Shown: positions 42,109 to 52,459 of the stretch, piece by piece
Numbering within the stretch: the first letter of the stretch is position 1
Layout of the letters: every line of letters starts with the position of its first letter
Origin: Oscarella lobularis
Lineage: Eukaryota > Porifera > Homoscleromorpha > Homosclerophorida > Oscarellidae
Direction: 5' to 3'
Assembly: GCF_947507565.1 (NCBI RefSeq)
Contig: NC_089189.1
Coordinates: 434,001-498,000, forward strand
DNA length: 64,000 nt
Program-made: the position numbers and the translations under genes
The notes under the pieces: generated by a model
Databases searched by the model: none
Seen by the model: only the letters and a program-made list of their open reading frames with translations
Told to the model about the DNA's origin: nothing

Positions 42109-42756
42109 ATGAAGCTCATCGTTCTTACGCTACTCGCTCTCGTCTCCAAAACACAGGCGCTCAAGTGCTACCAATGCACCCAGGCCGCCGGCGTGGGTAA
42201 CTGCCCTTTGGATGGCTCCGGCTTGACCGGCACCGAATGCCCTAGCGTCGGCGTGGAAGCCAAATTTTGCGTGGCTACTTCAAGCACGCTAGCCGGCGGC
42301 ACTATTTCTCGTTTGTGCGCTCCCGCGTGTACAGCCGGCAAGGAAACGTTGGCTGGGGTCACAACTGAAAGGAAATGCTGTAACACGGACAACTGCAACG
42401 GAGATTTCGCCTCCATTCCCGCCGGCGGCGGCGGCGGCGACAACCCAACGGAAGCGCCGAACCCACCCGAAGAGAAGTTCCAGTGTTACAATTGCGGTTC
42501 AAAAACGTGCACTGAATCGCAAGTTGAAGACTGCGACGACGGCGATGTCTGCATCACGACGACGGTAAGCGTACCGTTGCTCGGCACGGGCTACACGCGC
42601 GGATGCATAGCCAAGGCTGCGTGCACTGAAACTAACGTCGGTGGCTTTGGAACCAAGTGTTGCGACACTTCGTTGTGCAACGCCGGCGCCACGGTCAAAG
42701 TCAGCATCGTCGCCATGCTCGTCGCTGTTCTCGTCACTCTGTGGGCTCGCAACTAA
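42109..42756 (+). CDS. Ly6/uPAR-type protein 2, two domains
   Basis: Intronless, 215 residues. MKLIVLTLLALVSKTQA signal peptide; domain 1 LKCYQC ... CCNTDNCNGDF; a Gly-rich then Pro linker; domain 2 FQCYNCGSKTCTES ... CCDTSLCN; then GATVKVSIVAMLVAVLV and TLWARN. The ending is hydrophobic with a short polar cap, GPI-like. The promoter flank ACCAGCCGGACCGCGTGCTC is shared with Ly6 genes 3 and 4. Confidence 0.88.
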   Translation: MKLIVLTLLALVSKTQALKCYQCTQAAGVGNCPLDGSGLTGTECPSVGVEAKFCVATSSTLAGGTISRLCAPACTAGKETLAGVTTERKCCNTDNCNGDFASIPAGGGGGDNPTEAPNPPEEKFQCYNCGSKTCTESQVEDCDDGDVCITTTVSVPLLGTGYTRGCIAKAACTETNVGGFGTKCCDTSLCNAGATVKVSIVAMLVAVLVTLWARN

Positions 42757-43775
42757 AGCGATGCACTGACTGCGCTAGCAAAAAAAATCCTTGCAGTGTT
42801 TTTGAATTTTTTTGGTGTGTTTTGGCAGGGAATGCGAAAGAAATTGTGAAGAGCAATCGGGGGGCAATATGTAGAGTAAGGCGGGAAGGGTCCGGGTCTA
42901 ATAATTAATAACTAATACAATCATTCCCCGGACCTTTGGCGGGGAAATTAAGGGAGCCCCGGTCGACAAAAGGTCTGGGAAACAAGGCTTGATAACCAAA
43001 TTTTAATCATTTAAACTTGAGCCCGCGAAATAAGCGAACGACTCATATACGAGTCTAATAGCGGTTCGCGCTTCTTTCGAGTTAACGTGCACGTGATAGA
43101 ATGGAGATGAGCTAGTCTTCCCCCTCGACTCGTATATACGTAGTCCAGGCTCGTAGGGAGGCTCACTGTACTTGTTTATCGCATGCATGTAACTGAGACT
43201 TATTTCTGCCTAAGCTGTCGATAGAACGGATGTCGAATGTCGATGAGCTCGCGGGTCAATGCGGAGTCACGAGAGCGGCGGACGAAACGAATTCAAACTC
43301 GATTAGAGCACGAATTTGAGACGTAGGGTGGGGTCAAGCCAAAATCGTTAACCGTTTGACGTTGGGGAATCGAAAACGGGGAAATGTTCTCAAGGGAGTC
43401 GGGTTCTTTTGACTAAAGCGAAAACCGATGGGAATCGACGACGCGTTTCGTTCGCTCGTCGCCGCCCCTTTCCGAGACGTAATTTTTGAGTGGCAGGTTT
43501 TCAATCTGGGGTCCGAGTCGCTCGGGGCAACGCGTGCTACATGCAAAACAAAATTCGGTCGGAACGCGAAAACGCCGAAAAGACGCGTAGACGCGCGACA
43601 AAATCCGACCGAAATCAATCAACTAGGAATAACTAACGAATCGCCGTGGAGACAAAACTGCGAGAACCGTCTCGCTGAGAGATTGTCCCCACTGGAGATC
43701 ACGCGGGAGAGAGTTGAGACAGGATGATAACCAGCCGGACCGCGTGCTCGTTATCATTCTAGTATCAACGTCGGT

Positions 43776-44177
43776 ATGAAGCTCATCGTTCTCTCGCTAC
43801 TCGCTTTCGTCTCCACGACGCTGGCGCAGACAACGCAAGCGCCGACAACGCAAGCGCCGACAACGCAAGCGCCGTTTATGTGCTACACTTGCATAAAAGA
43901 AACATGCGATGAGTCGGACCTTGCACCCTGCTTGTTAGACAATGCGGTGTGCCAGACGACGACGATTACAACGCCTAAAGTCGGCATCATTGATTCCATT
44001 ACTACCTACACCCACTCATGCACAACAAAGAGTTTGTGCACTGCGAGTGACAGCTCTCTCAGCAAAACAACGTGCTGCGATACGTCGGAGTGCAACAAGA
44101 GCGCCGGCGCCACGGTCAAAGTTAGTATTGTCGCCATGCTCGTCGCTGTTCTGCTTGCTCTGTGGGCTCGCAACTAA
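43776..44177 (+). CDS. Ly6/uPAR-type protein 3, one domain with TTQAP repeats
   Basis: Intronless, 133 residues. Signal peptide MKLIVLSLLAFVSTTLAQ, three TTQAP repeats in place of the first domain, then one domain FMCYTCIKETC ... CCDTSECN and the same tail as gene 2 (GATVKVSIVAMLVAVLLALW). It looks like a deletion derivative of a two-domain gene in which only signal, linker and second domain remain. Confidence 0.85.
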   Translation: MKLIVLSLLAFVSTTLAQTTQAPTTQAPTTQAPFMCYTCIKETCDESDLAPCLLDNAVCQTTTITTPKVGIIDSITTYTHSCTTKSLCTASDSSLSKTTCCDTSECNKSAGATVKVSIVAMLVAVLLALWARN

Positions 44178-44673
44178 GCGATGCACTAACTGCGCTAGAT
44201 AAAAAAACAGCTGTTTCAGTTTGATTTTGGTGTATGCTTCTGTTTTTTTGGGTGGTGTTTTGAGCGAATAAAGGCGCGCGCATAATACGCATGCGTCGGC
44301 GCGTACACTCGTCAAATTCGATAATAGATCAAGGTTGGGTTTCGGGGCGAAATCAGAACTTTTTGTTAGGCGAAACAAGCGCGCGCGCATACTTCCATCT
44401 AATAATTAAGTTTCGAAGACTACGTCAACGTTGCCGGGACAACGCGTGCGACAGAGATTGGCCGGAACGCGAAAACGCCAAAAAAGACGCGTAGACGCGC
44501 AACGAAATTAATCAACTACGAATAACTAACGAATCGCCGTGCATGGCGACAAAACAGCGAGAACCGTCTCGCTGAAAGATCGTTCCCACTGCGTGTGGGA
44601 GCTAGATCACGCGGGAGACGAGTAACCAGCCGGACCCCGTACTCCTTATTGTTCTAAAAGTATCGACGTCGGT

Positions 44674-45317
44674 ATGAAGCTCGTCGTTCTTACGCTACTC
44701 GCTCTCGTCTCCACAGCACAGGCGCTTAAATGTTACACCTGTTCTGTGTCTCCCACGACCCAAGCTGCCCGGCAGATGCAAAGAACGTGACCAGCGTGGA
44801 TTGCGGAAACTTAGATACGTGCCAGGCTATTAGACACACCGATTTTGACAAGACGAAGTCTCCAACGTACGCACGTAATTGCGTCGCGGCTGCCAATTGT
44901 TTTCCCGGACGTGTAAGCATCGTTTTCGAGTCTGTAACCAAATGCTGTAGAACGGACAACTGCAACGGAGATTTCGACTCCATTGTGGAAGCGTTCCAGT
45001 GCTACGAATGCGCGATGAAAAGCTCATCCGATTCGTGCCTTACGAGAAAAGTCTGCACAGGCGGAAATCCGATGTGCTTGTGGACGAAAACAGGCGGCAA
45101 CAACGACACCCGCTACACGTATAGATGTACTACCAAGGAAGAGTGCGCAGCTCTCCAAGCTACGTGCTGCAACACTTCCTTGTGCAACACCGGCCCAACC
45201 CCCACTGAAGCCGGCCCAACCCTTAGCACAACCCCCACCAACGCCGGCGCCACGGTCAAAGTCAGTATTGTTGCTATGCTAATCGCTCTTCTGGTTGCTC
45301 TGTGGGCTCGCAACTAA
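44674..45317 (+). pseudogene. Ly6/uPAR-type gene 4, frameshifted near the first domain's start
   Basis: ATG 44674 opens a good signal peptide and the start of a domain (LKCYTCSVS) but that frame ends at TGA about 44788. The remainder (DPSCPADAKNVTSVDCGN ... CCRTDNCNGDF, a second domain FQCYECAMK ... CCNTSLCN, and GATVKVSIVAMLIALLVALW) continues in another frame. The shift falls at about 44733-44755 and equals one missing (or two extra) bases. The rest is intact, so this is a recent lesion, an allele or a sequence error. Siblings are intronless, so an intron is unlikely. Confidence 0.75.
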
Positions 45318-45672
45318 GCGATGCACTCACTAACTACACTAGCAATAAAAACAGCTGTCTCAGTTTGAGTTCGTGTGTATGCTTCTGCTTTCTTCTAATA
45401 AATGGGCGATGGTCACGAGATGAAGTTGGGGTGGGTCCGATAGAATCGAGGCACACTCTGACGCCGATTTCGGGCGAAATCGTCGAGAAAAATTAAAATC
45501 GGTGTCATGTTTGATACCGATTTCAAGTCAACTTTTCGCTAGGCGGAACAAGCGCCCGTACACTTCCGGGTCAAAAAGATATGCATCTAATTAATTAAAA
45601 AAGATGCATCCAATTAAAAATAGCGTTGCGGGGAACGCCAACTTTTAAAAGATAGACAAGTATCTTCAATTC

Positions 45673-45843
45673 GTTGCGCGCGAGCGACACTTGCGGTTCA
45701 GGCGCATGGAACGTGACTCGTGCATAATAATGGGTGGTCAATGGCAGCGTCCGACTGCTTAAATTTTTTAATCCTGCCCTTACCATTATTATGCACTACA
45801 TACGGTCCGTCCGCCTGAACCGCAAGCGCCGCTTGCGCGCAAC
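45673..45843. mobile_element. Fold-back element, copy 1
   Basis: A 171-base inverted repeat: arms of about 60 bases (GTTGCGCGCGAGCG ... CGTGCATAATAATGG and its imperfect complement CCATTATTATGCAC ... GCGCGCAAC) around a 50-base centre with GTCCGACTGCTTAAATTTTT. No coding capacity; it resembles a MITE or fold-back transposon. Confidence 0.6.
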
Positions 45844-45854
45844 GAGCTACAGAC

Positions 45855-46487
45855 ACAGTTTTGAGGTAAGAGAACGGGCAAAACAGTTTTGAGGTAAGAG
45901 AACGTGCAAAACAGTTTTGAGGTAAGAGAACGTGCAAAACAGTTTTGAGGTAAGAGAACGGGCAAAACAGTTTTGAGGTAAGAAAGCGGGCAAAACAGAT
46001 TTGAGGTAAGAGAACGGGCAAAACAGTTTTGAGGTAAGAGAACGGGCAAAACAGTTTTGAGGTAAGAGAACGGGCAAAACAGTTTTGAGGTAAGAGAACG
46101 GGCAAAACAGTTTTGAGGTAAGAAAGCGGGCAAAACAGTTTTGAGGTAAGAAAGCGGGCAAAACAGTTTTGAGGTAAGAGAACGGGCAAAACAGTTTTGA
46201 GGTAAGAGAACGTGCAAAACAGTTTTGAGGTAAGAGAACGAGCAAAACAGTTTTGAGGTAAGAGAACGGGCAAAACAGTTTTGAGGTAAGAGAACGGGCA
46301 AAACAGTTTTGAGGTAAGAAAGCGGGCAAAACAGATTTGAGGTAAGAGAACGGGCAAAACAGTTTTGAGGTAAGAGAACGGGCAAAACAGTTTTGAGGTA
46401 AGAGAACGGGCAAAACAGTTTTGAGGTAAGAGAACGGGCAAAACAGTTTTGAGACGAGAGAACGGGCAAAACAGTTTTGAGGCGGGA
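45855..46487. repeat. 28-bp satellite, about 23 copies
   Basis: Unit ACAGTTTTGAGGTAAGAGAACGGGCAAA with few variants (AACGTGC, GAAAGCGGG, ACAGATTTG). All minus frames stay open across it, so the long frames here are spurious. It separates the two fold-back copies. Confidence 0.95.
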
Positions 46488-46625
46488 ACGTCCACTTTTG
46501 ATGGGTAAGTGTCTCAATGCGTTGCACGCGAGCGGCGCTTACGGTTCAGGCGCATGGAACGCTACTCGCGCATAATATAGCGTTGGCGGGAACGCCCACT
46601 TTCGAGGGGTAAGTGTCTTCAATTC

Positions 46626-46795
46626 GTTGCGCGCGCTTGCGGTTCAGGCGGACGGAACGTGACTCGTGCATAATAATGGCGTGGTCAATGGCAGCGTCCG
46701 ACTGCTTAAATTTTTTAATCCTGCCCTTACCACGCTATTATTATGCACTACATACGTTCCGTCCGCCTGAACCGCCAGCGCCGCTTGCGCGCAAC
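46626..46795. mobile_element. Fold-back element, copy 2
   Basis: Near-identical to copy 1 in arms and centre (AATGGCAGCGTCCGACTGCT). A partial third arm with its GGCGGGAACG...CCACTTTT flank lies at about 46482-46620. The GGGAACGCCNACTTT flank precedes each copy, so the element may be larger than the hairpin. Confidence 0.6.
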
Positions 46796-47164
46796 CAGTT
46801 ACAGACACAGGTCGGTCAAAAAATGAGCGTTCCCAACATTTACCAAAAAAGGATGAATCCAATTAAAAAAGGATGCATCCGGGCCAATCTAATTACGTTT
46901 TTGAGAAGACTACGTCAACGTCGTCGGAGCAACGCGTGCCAATATGCAAACACGTCACTCCTTACGCCCAAACCAAACCGAATTCATCGCAAAAAACGCG
47001 AAAAATTCCTAAAACCGAATCCGCTACCGTATAGCGAGAGGATACGCCACGAAAATTTAACAGTTCAATAGAAAAAACGCTCGTGGTGCCTTTTTGAAGC
47101 ACGTGATCTAATGACACGCGGCAGGAAACCGCGTGTCGATCCACCCTCTCACTTCAACCTAGCT

Positions 47165-47782
47165 ATGAAACCGGTTGCCCACGTCGCTCTTCTTCTCCTA
47201 TTCTCCACGCCCTCGCTGGCGCTCAACTGCTACAGCTGCCTGAGCAGTATCAGCCCCGGATGCGGCAGCAAAGTAAGCAGCGACATTCAACCGAAACTCT
47301 GCGATCGAGCCAATTGCGTGAGCACGAGAACGGGAACGGGCCCTATGGCCGTCTACCAACGCGAATGTCTCGCAGCCTGCGTGGCCGGCACCGTGAACGG
47401 CACCACACGAAAGTGCTGCCAGACAGACGGCTGCAATGGAGACTTCGGCGACGACAGTTCCGTCACCGAGGCCCCCAAACCTCCGACGACGACCAAAGCC
47501 CCGTCGGAATTTCAGTGCTACAGTTGCGACACTTCGGGCGACTCGAAGTGCACGAAGACGGCCGTTTGCACCGACGAAAATCCGGTCTGTGCGAGCAGCA
47601 AAGTGTCCCTGCCGTTCGTCGGTTCGTCGTACTTGCACGGGTGTATGAGCAAGGACGACTGCGAAGCGGCGCTTCTGACCGAATGCTGCTATACGTCGCT
47701 GTGCAATGCCGGCGCGACGATTCGAGTCAGCGTTTTCGTTATTCTTGTCGCCGTTTTCGTAGCTCTTTTCGTTCGTAATTGA
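47165..47782 (+). CDS. Ly6/uPAR-type protein 5, two domains
   Basis: Start chosen at ATG 47165 (MKPVAHVALLLLFSTPSLA, a typical signal) rather than the upstream in-frame ATG. 205 residues; domain 1 LNCYSCLSS ... CCQTDGCNGDF, linker with PKPPTTTKAP, domain 2 FQCYSCDTSG ... CCYTSLCN, then GATIRVSVFVILVAVFVALF. Intronless. Diverged from genes 2-4 but of the same plan. Confidence 0.88.
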   Translation: MKPVAHVALLLLFSTPSLALNCYSCLSSISPGCGSKVSSDIQPKLCDRANCVSTRTGTGPMAVYQRECLAACVAGTVNGTTRKCCQTDGCNGDFGDDSSVTEAPKPPTTTKAPSEFQCYSCDTSGDSKCTKTAVCTDENPVCASSKVSLPFVGSSYLHGCMSKDDCEAALLTECCYTSLCNAGATIRVSVFVILVAVFVALFVRN

Positions 47783-48119
47783 GCTCCGAAACGACGCTAG
47801 CTAGCAAGGAACATTTGTTTTTTATTGGTTTGCGCTTTTTTGTCTGCTAAGAGCATGAATGTTTTGTTGCTGCGTTGATTGCAAGTGAGAATTCGATGTG
47901 ATGAAGCATGTACGTTGCCAACAGTGATAGCGCCCGTATGTATTTTAGACTACGTGGCGTTTCTGGCGTTTGCGTGCGGCCTGACTACATGTACAGCAGC
48001 TCTAGATGTTGCTTCAGCCACAGTATAGGCTCCTATACTGCCGCGCTCTTTCTATCGTGCCGTACGAAAGTAAAAAAGTCGAGCCACGTGACATAGCTTC
48101 TAACCACGTGATAGAAACG

Positions 48120-48947
48120 ATGAGAGAATTCGTCTGCGTTGCGCTGCTCGCCTTTATCGCCCGTTCTCTCGCGCTCAAATGCTACGTCTGCAGCAGTCGC
48201 TCCATCGGAGTCGACTGCAACGTCACAGTAAGCGGCATAGCCAGCGAGGACTGCGCAAACAGCTACTGCTCCTCCACTAAAACGACAACGAGTGGCGTAA
48301 GCGTCTACGATCGAAAATGCGTCGCCTCGTGCGTGGAAGGTACAACTAACGACACCGTAGAAACGAAATGCTGTCAAATCGACAACTGCAACGGAGATTT
48401 CGACGAAATCTCGAGCGGAAGCGGAAGTGGTAGCGGAAGCGGACTTGGCGGAGTTTGGACCATAATCTATGTCACGCGATCGCCGAGCCCCGGCGAAACG
48501 ACGACACAGACGCCAACTTCAACCCCAAAACTCTCCCCAAGTCCCGAAAAAACGACGAGAAAAAGTCCAACTTTTACCCCCAGTTCCAGTAGTCCCAGTA
48601 GCGGCGGCAATAAAACGCCAAGTGCTACTACCCAAGGTCCCGGAAAAACTACGTCAGCACCGTTTCAATGCTACAGTTGCCCAGTTACTAGCAGTTCCAC
48701 GTGCTCAGACAAAGCCCCGTGCACTGTAGCGAATCCCGTATGTACTATCCTTCGCGTAAGCGTTCCGCTATTCGGCACGACATACACGTTCGGATGTCAG
48801 AACAGGGATTTGTGTAAGCCGGACGCGTTTACTGAATGCTGTACGACGTCGCTTTGCAATTCCGGTGCAATCACGGTCCGGGCTACTAATAGTATTGTCG
48901 TTGCTATGGTGATTGCTGTTTTTGAGTCTGTGTCGGCTCGTAGTTAA
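48120..48947 (+). CDS. Ly6/uPAR-type protein 6, two domains with a long Ser/Thr/Pro linker
   Basis: ATG 48120 (MREFVCVALLAFIARSLA signal). 275 residues. Domain 1 LKCYVCSSRSIG ... CCQIDNCNGDF; a GSGSGSG run then about 70 residues of Ser/Thr/Pro/Lys; domain 2 FQCYSCPVTSS ... CCTTSLCN; weakly hydrophobic end (SIVVAMVIAVFESVSARS), a poorer GPI signal than its siblings. Intronless. Confidence 0.85.
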   Translation: MREFVCVALLAFIARSLALKCYVCSSRSIGVDCNVTVSGIASEDCANSYCSSTKTTTSGVSVYDRKCVASCVEGTTNDTVETKCCQIDNCNGDFDEISSGSGSGSGSGLGGVWTIIYVTRSPSPGETTTQTPTSTPKLSPSPEKTTRKSPTFTPSSSSPSSGGNKTPSATTQGPGKTTSAPFQCYSCPVTSSSTCSDKAPCTVANPVCTILRVSVPLFGTTYTFGCQNRDLCKPDAFTECCTTSLCNSGAITVRATNSIVVAMVIAVFESVSARS

Positions 48948-49465
48948 TTAAAACTGTGCATAGCAAATAACCGTTTTGATCACTTATTTTGTCTGTCGAC
49001 TTGGCGTTCTCGTTTCGTGTGTTTGTTTGGTTGCTTGTGAGTAATTTTGACTCTGAGAAATCGCACGCGCATGCTCCGTTGAAAAAAAGTCGCATTTTAG
49101 TACGGGAGCCTTCGTTTCCAAGACTATGGTATCTCATTCCTCGTGGCGCTGATGTCTTTGTGTACAGTGTAAGTATAGCTGCAGTTACGGGGATTTCTAA
49201 TAGCAATCGCTCTTAGTGGTTTTCGTTTTCAATTTTACAAGGCACTGGTACCGTTGTCACCGTCGCACGTGATCAGCGGACCATGTACCCGCAAAATCAT
49301 CTTAAACGGGCAAAAACGACGTCACCAATAGGCGAAAAAACTCATTAGAGCTCCCAACGTAACGCATATGCACGAAATCGAGTCGCTCGCCGTACGACCA
49401 GTCACCACGTGATCCTAACGAGAGCATCACGCGTCCCCCTCTACTCAACTCACTCATCAACGGCA
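48948..49465. other. Spacer between Ly6 genes 6 and 7
   Basis: No gene recognised. The upstream flank of gene 7 holds CCACGTGATCC at 49404, as the flanks of genes 5 and 6 also hold CACGTGA motifs. Confidence 0.5.
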
Positions 49466-50248
49466 ATGAAGAGCACTCTCGGCGTTCTTCTCCTCCTCGC
49501 GCTCGCGACTCGCCCCTCACACGCCCTCAAGTGCTACATCTGTTCGCAGGGCGGCGACACGCCGAGCGGCGGCCCGTGCGGCGACAACATCGGCGCGGGC
49601 ACGACGTCGGCGGAGTGCGAGCAAGGCAGCATATTTTGCTCAATCAACAAACAGACGGCAATCGACGGCTCGGCGGCGTACAACCGTTATTGCGCGAGCG
49701 AATGCCCAGCGGGGACGGTAATGAACGGGGATATCACGAGTCAAACGACGTGTTGCACTACGGATAACTGCAACGACAACATCGCCACTCAGCCGACACC
49801 GGCGGCACCGCCGACGCCGACTCGCGGCGGCGGCGGCGGCGGCGGCGGCACGGCGGCACCGATAAAAACAAACCCTCCGGTTGTCAAGGGTACGACCGTG
49901 CCGCCGAAAAAATCCGGCTTTCAATGCTACACGTGCACTATTGCGTTGGGTTTTGCCGGATGCACGGCGCGAACGTGCGATACGACGATGATCCCCGGTA
50001 ACGATCGCGTCGCCTGTCAGACGACGAAAGCGGAACATCGCCAATCGACGTCGTATTCGAAGACGTGCGCGACCGTGAACACGTGCGTGTCCGGCGTGAC
50101 GGAAGTGGATCTCCCCGGCGGGGAGACGTCTCTGCAGACGACGTCATGCTGCGAGACGTCGCTTTGTAATACGGGAAGTGGGGCTACGAGTGTTGCGGTT
50201 AGTTTCGCTGCTATGGCAATAGCGCTCGTTATTGCCGCTTTCAATTGA
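49466..50248 (+). CDS. Ly6/uPAR-type protein 7, two domains with polyglycine linker
   Basis: ATG 49466 (MKSTLGVLLLLALATRPSHA signal). 260 residues. Domain 1 LKCYICSQGGD ... CCTTDNCNDN; linker with a GGC-repeat polyglycine and TAAPIKTNPPVV; domain 2 FQCYTCTIALG ... CCETSLCN; hydrophobic end (VAVSFAAMAIALVIAAFN). Intronless. Confidence 0.88.
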   Translation: MKSTLGVLLLLALATRPSHALKCYICSQGGDTPSGGPCGDNIGAGTTSAECEQGSIFCSINKQTAIDGSAAYNRYCASECPAGTVMNGDITSQTTCCTTDNCNDNIATQPTPAAPPTPTRGGGGGGGGTAAPIKTNPPVVKGTTVPPKKSGFQCYTCTIALGFAGCTARTCDTTMIPGNDRVACQTTKAEHRQSTSYSKTCATVNTCVSGVTEVDLPGGETSLQTTSCCETSLCNTGSGATSVAVSFAAMAIALVIAAFN

Positions 50249-50908
50249 ACCACTGACGCTTATCCTACTCAGTTTTATCGTTTCCTGTACGCATGTTCGA
50301 TGTTTTTTTGGTGTTGTTAGTGTGGTGGTAAACTGATGTCTGAGGCACGCTTATCCTACCAGTTGCTTAGATTCGTTCATTCATGCATACTATTGGCTGT
50401 TTCTGGAAGTGGTCGTGATAAACGGTGGCCCTGCGCAAGCCTCTACAATACGCTGGTATAAAGCGAAGGCCGTAAATATTGAATCAAAGACAAGTGCAAA
50501 GAGAAATGCCGCCGCAACTTGTCTAATATTGAAATGCCGTTGCCACTTGTCTAATATTGAGGCGGAGACAAATGCCTTTGCCACCTGCACTTCCTAATCT
50601 ATCCATGGAAGTCCGTCCCCTTTATGATCAAAGCCCGATTCCATGAATAAACTAATCTCAGACGTTGTCACTTCTAAAGGCTACGTTTGTAGCTCGTGTC
50701 TCTTTTATATTCTTCTGGCCTCTTTGGGTCACGAGATCAGATAGGGTTGCCTTATACAGTCATCGATACGTTTTCAAAACAATAAGCACTCCCTTCTAAT
50801 CTCTTTAGTAAGGACTACTGTACGTCCAAGCTGTTTGCATAAATGCAACTTCTTAAGGAATCGAACGCCTTTTTTCTTTGATATTAATTAACGGCTGAAC
50901 GAAACCCC
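50249..50908. other. Spacer before the Neuralized-like gene
   Basis: Contains a short local repeat (about 50498-50575) of TTGTCTAATATTGA with GACAAATGCC-type copies. No gene seen. Confidence 0.5.
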
Positions 50909-51680
50909 ATGGGAGCGCGACAATCGTCCGCGAGAGCGACAACGACACGAAGCCGCGACGACGACGAATTCTCGGGATACCGTTTCCACGCCGTCTGCGG
51001 CGCCAACGTCGCCCTCTCGCCCGACCGTCGCACGGCGATGCGACGACGCTCGTTCAAGGACGGCGTCGTCTTCAGCGATCGCCCCCTGCGACCGCGGGAA
51101 ACGTTCGAAATTGAGATCGTCGCTTTGGAACGCGAGTGGGTCGGATCGCTGCGTTTCGGACTGACGGCACGGAATCCGACGGGGCCGTCGCCGCCGCCGC
51201 CGTTCGCCGTGCCGATTCTTACGGGGAAGCCGGGAACTTACGTTCTGGCCGGCTGCGCCGTTCACGGGACGGTCGACGAGGCGACGACGGTTTCGTGGAT
51301 ACGGGACGGCTACGCGCTCAATCTCGACGATTTGGGCGAGATAAAGGAGGGAACGCGACTCGGCGTGCTCTACGATCCGTTCGGAAGACTAATATTTACC
51401 GTAGATGGAAATGAGCGAGGGGTTGCGTGCGAGGGGCTTCCGCACGACGTCCCTCTGTTTGCGGTTTTGGATATTTACGGGAGAGCGAAAGCCGTTAGGG
51501 TCATGCAATCACGTCAAGGTCGACTAATCGGAGTGTATACTAGTTTACGAACGTGTTTTCTTTCTAGTTTCGTCGCTGCAGGACTTGTGTCGACTCGTCA
51601 TACAACGGAACGTTGCTGAGAGTCGCAATGTGGACGAACTAACTCTACCGCGTAACCTCAAGCGTTTTTTGAAGTGCTAG
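50909..51680 (+). CDS. NEURL2: Neuralized-like protein with SOCS box (NEURL2 type)
   Basis: Two exons (50909-51518, 51568-51680), about 240 residues. An NHR domain fills most of it: YRFHAVCGANVALSPDRRTA, VFSDRPLRPRETFEIEI, IFTVDGNERGVACEGLP. After a 49-nt phase-1 intron the last exon encodes SLQDLCRLVIQRNVAESRNV then LPRNLKRFLKC, a SOCS box with the L-CR BC-box pattern. NHR + SOCS box is the NEURL2 layout; in vertebrates that protein bridges substrates to an elongin/cullin ubiquitin ligase. The N-terminus MGARQSS fits a myristoylation site (Gly2, Ser6), as reported for Neuralized. It lacks the RING of the Delta-regulating Neuralized, so a direct role on the nearby Delta is speculative. Confidence 0.9.
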
Positions 51681-52459
51681 GGGGCTCCGACCGATTTCTT
51701 TGTCTCTATCGTTCGGTATTGACTAAATGCGCTATTGCATTCGCGCTATTCTAGCGCCTAGGGCTGTTGAACGGGTTTCCTAGCTCGTGCTCGTGCGCTG
51801 GCTTACTTGTTAGCTTCTTGTCTTCATTAAAGAACGTCTCATCGGTCCGTCTCATCTTCTTCGAAGTGCTTCCTTGAGCCTGGAAACGTCGAAAAAGGAG
51901 AGCTTTTGTTCTTCTCGCGAGAGGTATTTGCTAGCGCACGTTGCTGGAATCCAAGGAGGGAAGCACACCCGTATGAGTAACCACATGCGACGTAAATAGA
52001 CGGCGAAACATTGGCTTCCTTCTATAAAAGGCTCAGCAATCGTTACCAGGAAAACTCCGAAATGACGCCACGAGACGCAAGTAGCAGACAGTATTGAACA
52101 GAAGGGGGTAAGGCAAACTAAGACTGTCTAGCGTCTGCCCTTCCTTCCGCATATTTTCTACAATCCGCCACAATGTTTTGACCTCTATAATTGACCACAA
52201 CCGCGTTTGCACACAGCCCTTCCCTTTCCCGGATGGTCGCCCCACACAATCCGGTCCCCGCATGCCGCCAAAATCGAATTCATTATTTATTATCCGCCCT
52301 TCGTAACGGAACGGAAAAAAATCAAATTACCGTCGTAGTACGTCCACACTGCACGCATGCGCAATACAGACCCTTACAATTTAACATTAACGGGTAAAAA
52401 AGAGGTGAACTACGCGTATCATATATAGAGAGAGATATATCTATATGCTCCGTTCATCA
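51681..52459. other. Convergent 3' region
   Basis: Tail-to-tail spacer between the Neuralized-like gene and the I-Smad. CATTAAAGAACGTC near 51825 could be the poly(A) region of the former. A TATATAGAGAGAGATATATCTATATG palindromic stretch at 52419-52445 precedes the I-Smad stop. No gene recognised. Confidence 0.5.

Noticed and set aside
45855..46487. CRISPR-like array
   Set aside because: The 28-bp units are contiguous with no unique spacers, and the surrounding DNA is eukaryotic.
45698..46527. Long minus-strand frames (up to 265 codons) of the type SKLFCPFSYLKTV
   Set aside because: Pure translation of the 28-bp satellite; a 28-bp unit without stops keeps all frames open.
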